Assembly (NCBI RefSeq): GCF_004799495.1
Contig: NZ_SSMY01000011.1
Span: 372,001 to 436,000 of the forward strand
Length of the DNA stretch: 64,000 nucleotides
DNA from: Sphingomonas sp.
GTDB taxonomy: Bacteria; Pseudomonadota; Alphaproteobacteria; Sphingomonadales; Sphingomonadaceae
Reading direction: 5' to 3'
Made by a program: the position numbers and the translations under genes. Below the pieces are notes generated by a model. The model saw nothing but the letters and a program-made list of their open reading frames with translations, made no database searches and had not been told where the DNA came from. Each line of letters opens with the position of its first letter. Positions within the stretch are counted from its first letter, which is position 1. Below are positions 63,014 to 64,000 of the stretch, piece by piece.

Positions 63014-64000
63014 ATGATGCGCGTCGTTTCCGGCATCCAGCCCACCGGCAACCTCCACCTCGGCAATTACCTCGGCGCGATCAAGCAATGGGTCGCGATG
63101 CAGGATGCGATGGGCAGCGACGACGTGTGCCTGTTCTTCCTTGCCGACCTCCACGCGATCTCGCTCCCGGTGGTGCCGAGCGAACTGGCGAACGCCACGG
63201 TCGAGATGACCGCAACGCTGCTCGCGTGCGGGATCGACCCGGAGCGCTCGATCCTGTTCAACCAGACGCGCGTGCCGGCGCATTCGGAGCTGGCGTGGCT
63301 GCTCAACGGCACCGCGCGGATGGGCTGGCTCAACCGCATGACGCAGTGGAAGGACAAGGCTGGCAAGAACCGCGAAGGGTCGAGCGTGGCCCTGTTCGAC
63401 TATCCGGTGCTCCAGGCCGCCGACGTCCTGCTCTACCAGGCGACGCATGTCCCGGTGGGCGAGGACCAGAAGCAGCACCTCGAGCTCGCGCGCGACATAG
63501 CGACCAAGTTCAACGTGGATTTCGGGGTCGAGCTGTTCACCCTTCCCGAGCCGTTCGTGTCCAAGGCCGCGCCGCGGATCATGTCGTTGCGCGACGGGGC
63601 GGCGAAGATGTCCAAGTCCGATCCGTCGGACGCCTCACGGATCAATTTGATCGATTCGGACGATACGATCGTGGCGAAGGTGAAGAAGGCCAAGACCGAT
63701 CCCGAGCCGCTGCCGGAGAGTGTCGATGGGCTCGACACGCGGCCAGAAGCGAGGAACCTCGTGACGATCTACGCCGCGCTCGCCGACAGCACCCCGGCCG
63801 AGGTGATCGCGCAGTTCGGCGGCCAGGGTTTCGGCCAGTTCAAGCCCGCGCTCGCCGATCTGGCGGTCGCCAGGCTCGGCCCGATTCGCGAGCGGCTGAC
63901 GACGTTGCTGAACGATCGCGCGGCGGTTGCGGCGGTGCTCGAAAGCGGCGCGGAAAAAGCGCGCGCACTCGCCGCGCCGACGCTGCGCGCGGCGCAAAAG
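63014..64000 (+). CDS. trpS: tryptophanyl-tRNA synthetase, 3' end cut off
   Basis: TrpRS charges tRNA-Trp. The start is the ATG at 63014 ([20 protein letters not shown]) with GAGAG, with a second ATG next to it. Class I signatures are PTGNLHLGN (HIGH-type) and KMSKSDPSD near residue 198. The open frame runs 329 codons to the right edge with no stop. The usual length is about 335, so only the last few residues should be missing. Confidence 0.96.
   Translation, partial: MMRVVSGIQPTGNLHLGNYLGAIKQWVAMQDAMGSDDVCLFFLADLHAISLPVVPSELANATVEMTATLLACGIDPERSILFNQTRVPAHSELAWLLNGTARMGWLNRMTQWKDKAGKNREGSSVALFDYPVLQAADVLLYQATHVPVGEDQKQHLELARDIATKFNVDFGVELFTLPEPFVSKAAPRIMSLRDGAAKMSKSDPSDASRINLIDSDDTIVAKVKKAKTDPEPLPESVDGLDTRPEARNLVTIYAALADSTPAEVIAQFGGQGFGQFKPALADLAVARLGPIRERLTTLLNDRAAVAAVLESGAEKARALAAPTLRAAQK

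Overview
The window is a 64 kb piece of a GC-rich alphaproteobacterial chromosome, most like the Sphingomonadales (a Sphingomonas-type genome). The reasons are the str/S10 ribosomal cluster, DUF2844/DUF3443 and RcnB-like exported proteins, a SWFGD/DUF2171 protein behind a GGAAC-N17-CGTT (EcfG-type) promoter, and many G/C-rich palindromic intergenic repeats. No organism name can be proven from the sequence alone.

Layout. 1-5.9 kb: S10-spc ribosomal protein operon on the minus strand (rpsJ-rplCDWB-rpsS-rplV-rpsC-rplP-rpmC-rpsQ-rplN), cut by the window edge inside rplN. 6.0-6.5 kb: an orphan plus-strand gene (helix-rich head plus RAMA-like tail) sits between the two ribosomal operons. 6.5-11.1 kb: str operon (rpsL-rpsG-fusA-tuf) with a clear promoter and terminator. 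11.2-15.3 kb: small membrane, bactofilin, MAPEG, GFA, S41-like and Sel1-repeat genes. 15.3-19.1 kb: the E3 (lpdA) and E2 (pdhC) genes of pyruvate dehydrogenase around three small genes. 19.3-28.2 kb: stress protein, acyltransferase, M28 peptidase, RcnB-like protein, an rluA-type/arfB/msrC overlap cluster, a VanY-type peptidase, two exported unknowns and a stress-regulated SWFGD protein. 28.4-31.2 kb: tRNA-Ala(CGC), an AT-richer unknown gene, and a DUF2844-DUF3443 pair. 31.3-50.6 kb: metabolic and envelope genes (amidohydrolase, YghU-type GST, ferritin-like, FAD oxidase, dinB, S41 lipoprotein, Nudix, Bax-inhibitor-1, thpR, sodC, chrA, Nudix-DUF47 plus Pit phosphate transport). 50.7-53.3 kb: an accessory patch with a broken DUF2945 gene, a 55-residue ORF and a 654-residue protein with a nitrilase-like C-terminus. 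53.5-64 kb: acnA, a GGDEF-EAL protein, Smr, mltA, a Tim44-like gene, secB, murJ and trpS (cut by the right edge).

The most interesting signals are: (1) the lone nitrilase-like protein with an unrecognised N-terminus and a tiny basic partner ORF, a candidate undescribed (possibly defence) module; (2) palindromic repeats that have entered genes, one read through in frame as a linker in the E2 subunit of pyruvate dehydrogenase, another (a three-hairpin element present twice) that stops the DUF2945 gene; (3) a 34-bp perfect inverted repeat at 40.6 kb; (4) twin near-identical hairpins in the rpsL-rpsG and rpsJ-rplC gaps; (5) two well-formed EcfG-type stress promoters; (6) a stop-free Nudix-DUF47 reading frame.

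Translation starts were set from start codons, ribosome binding sites and family conservation, and are noted where doubtful. No database search was possible, so all family names come from recognised motifs.
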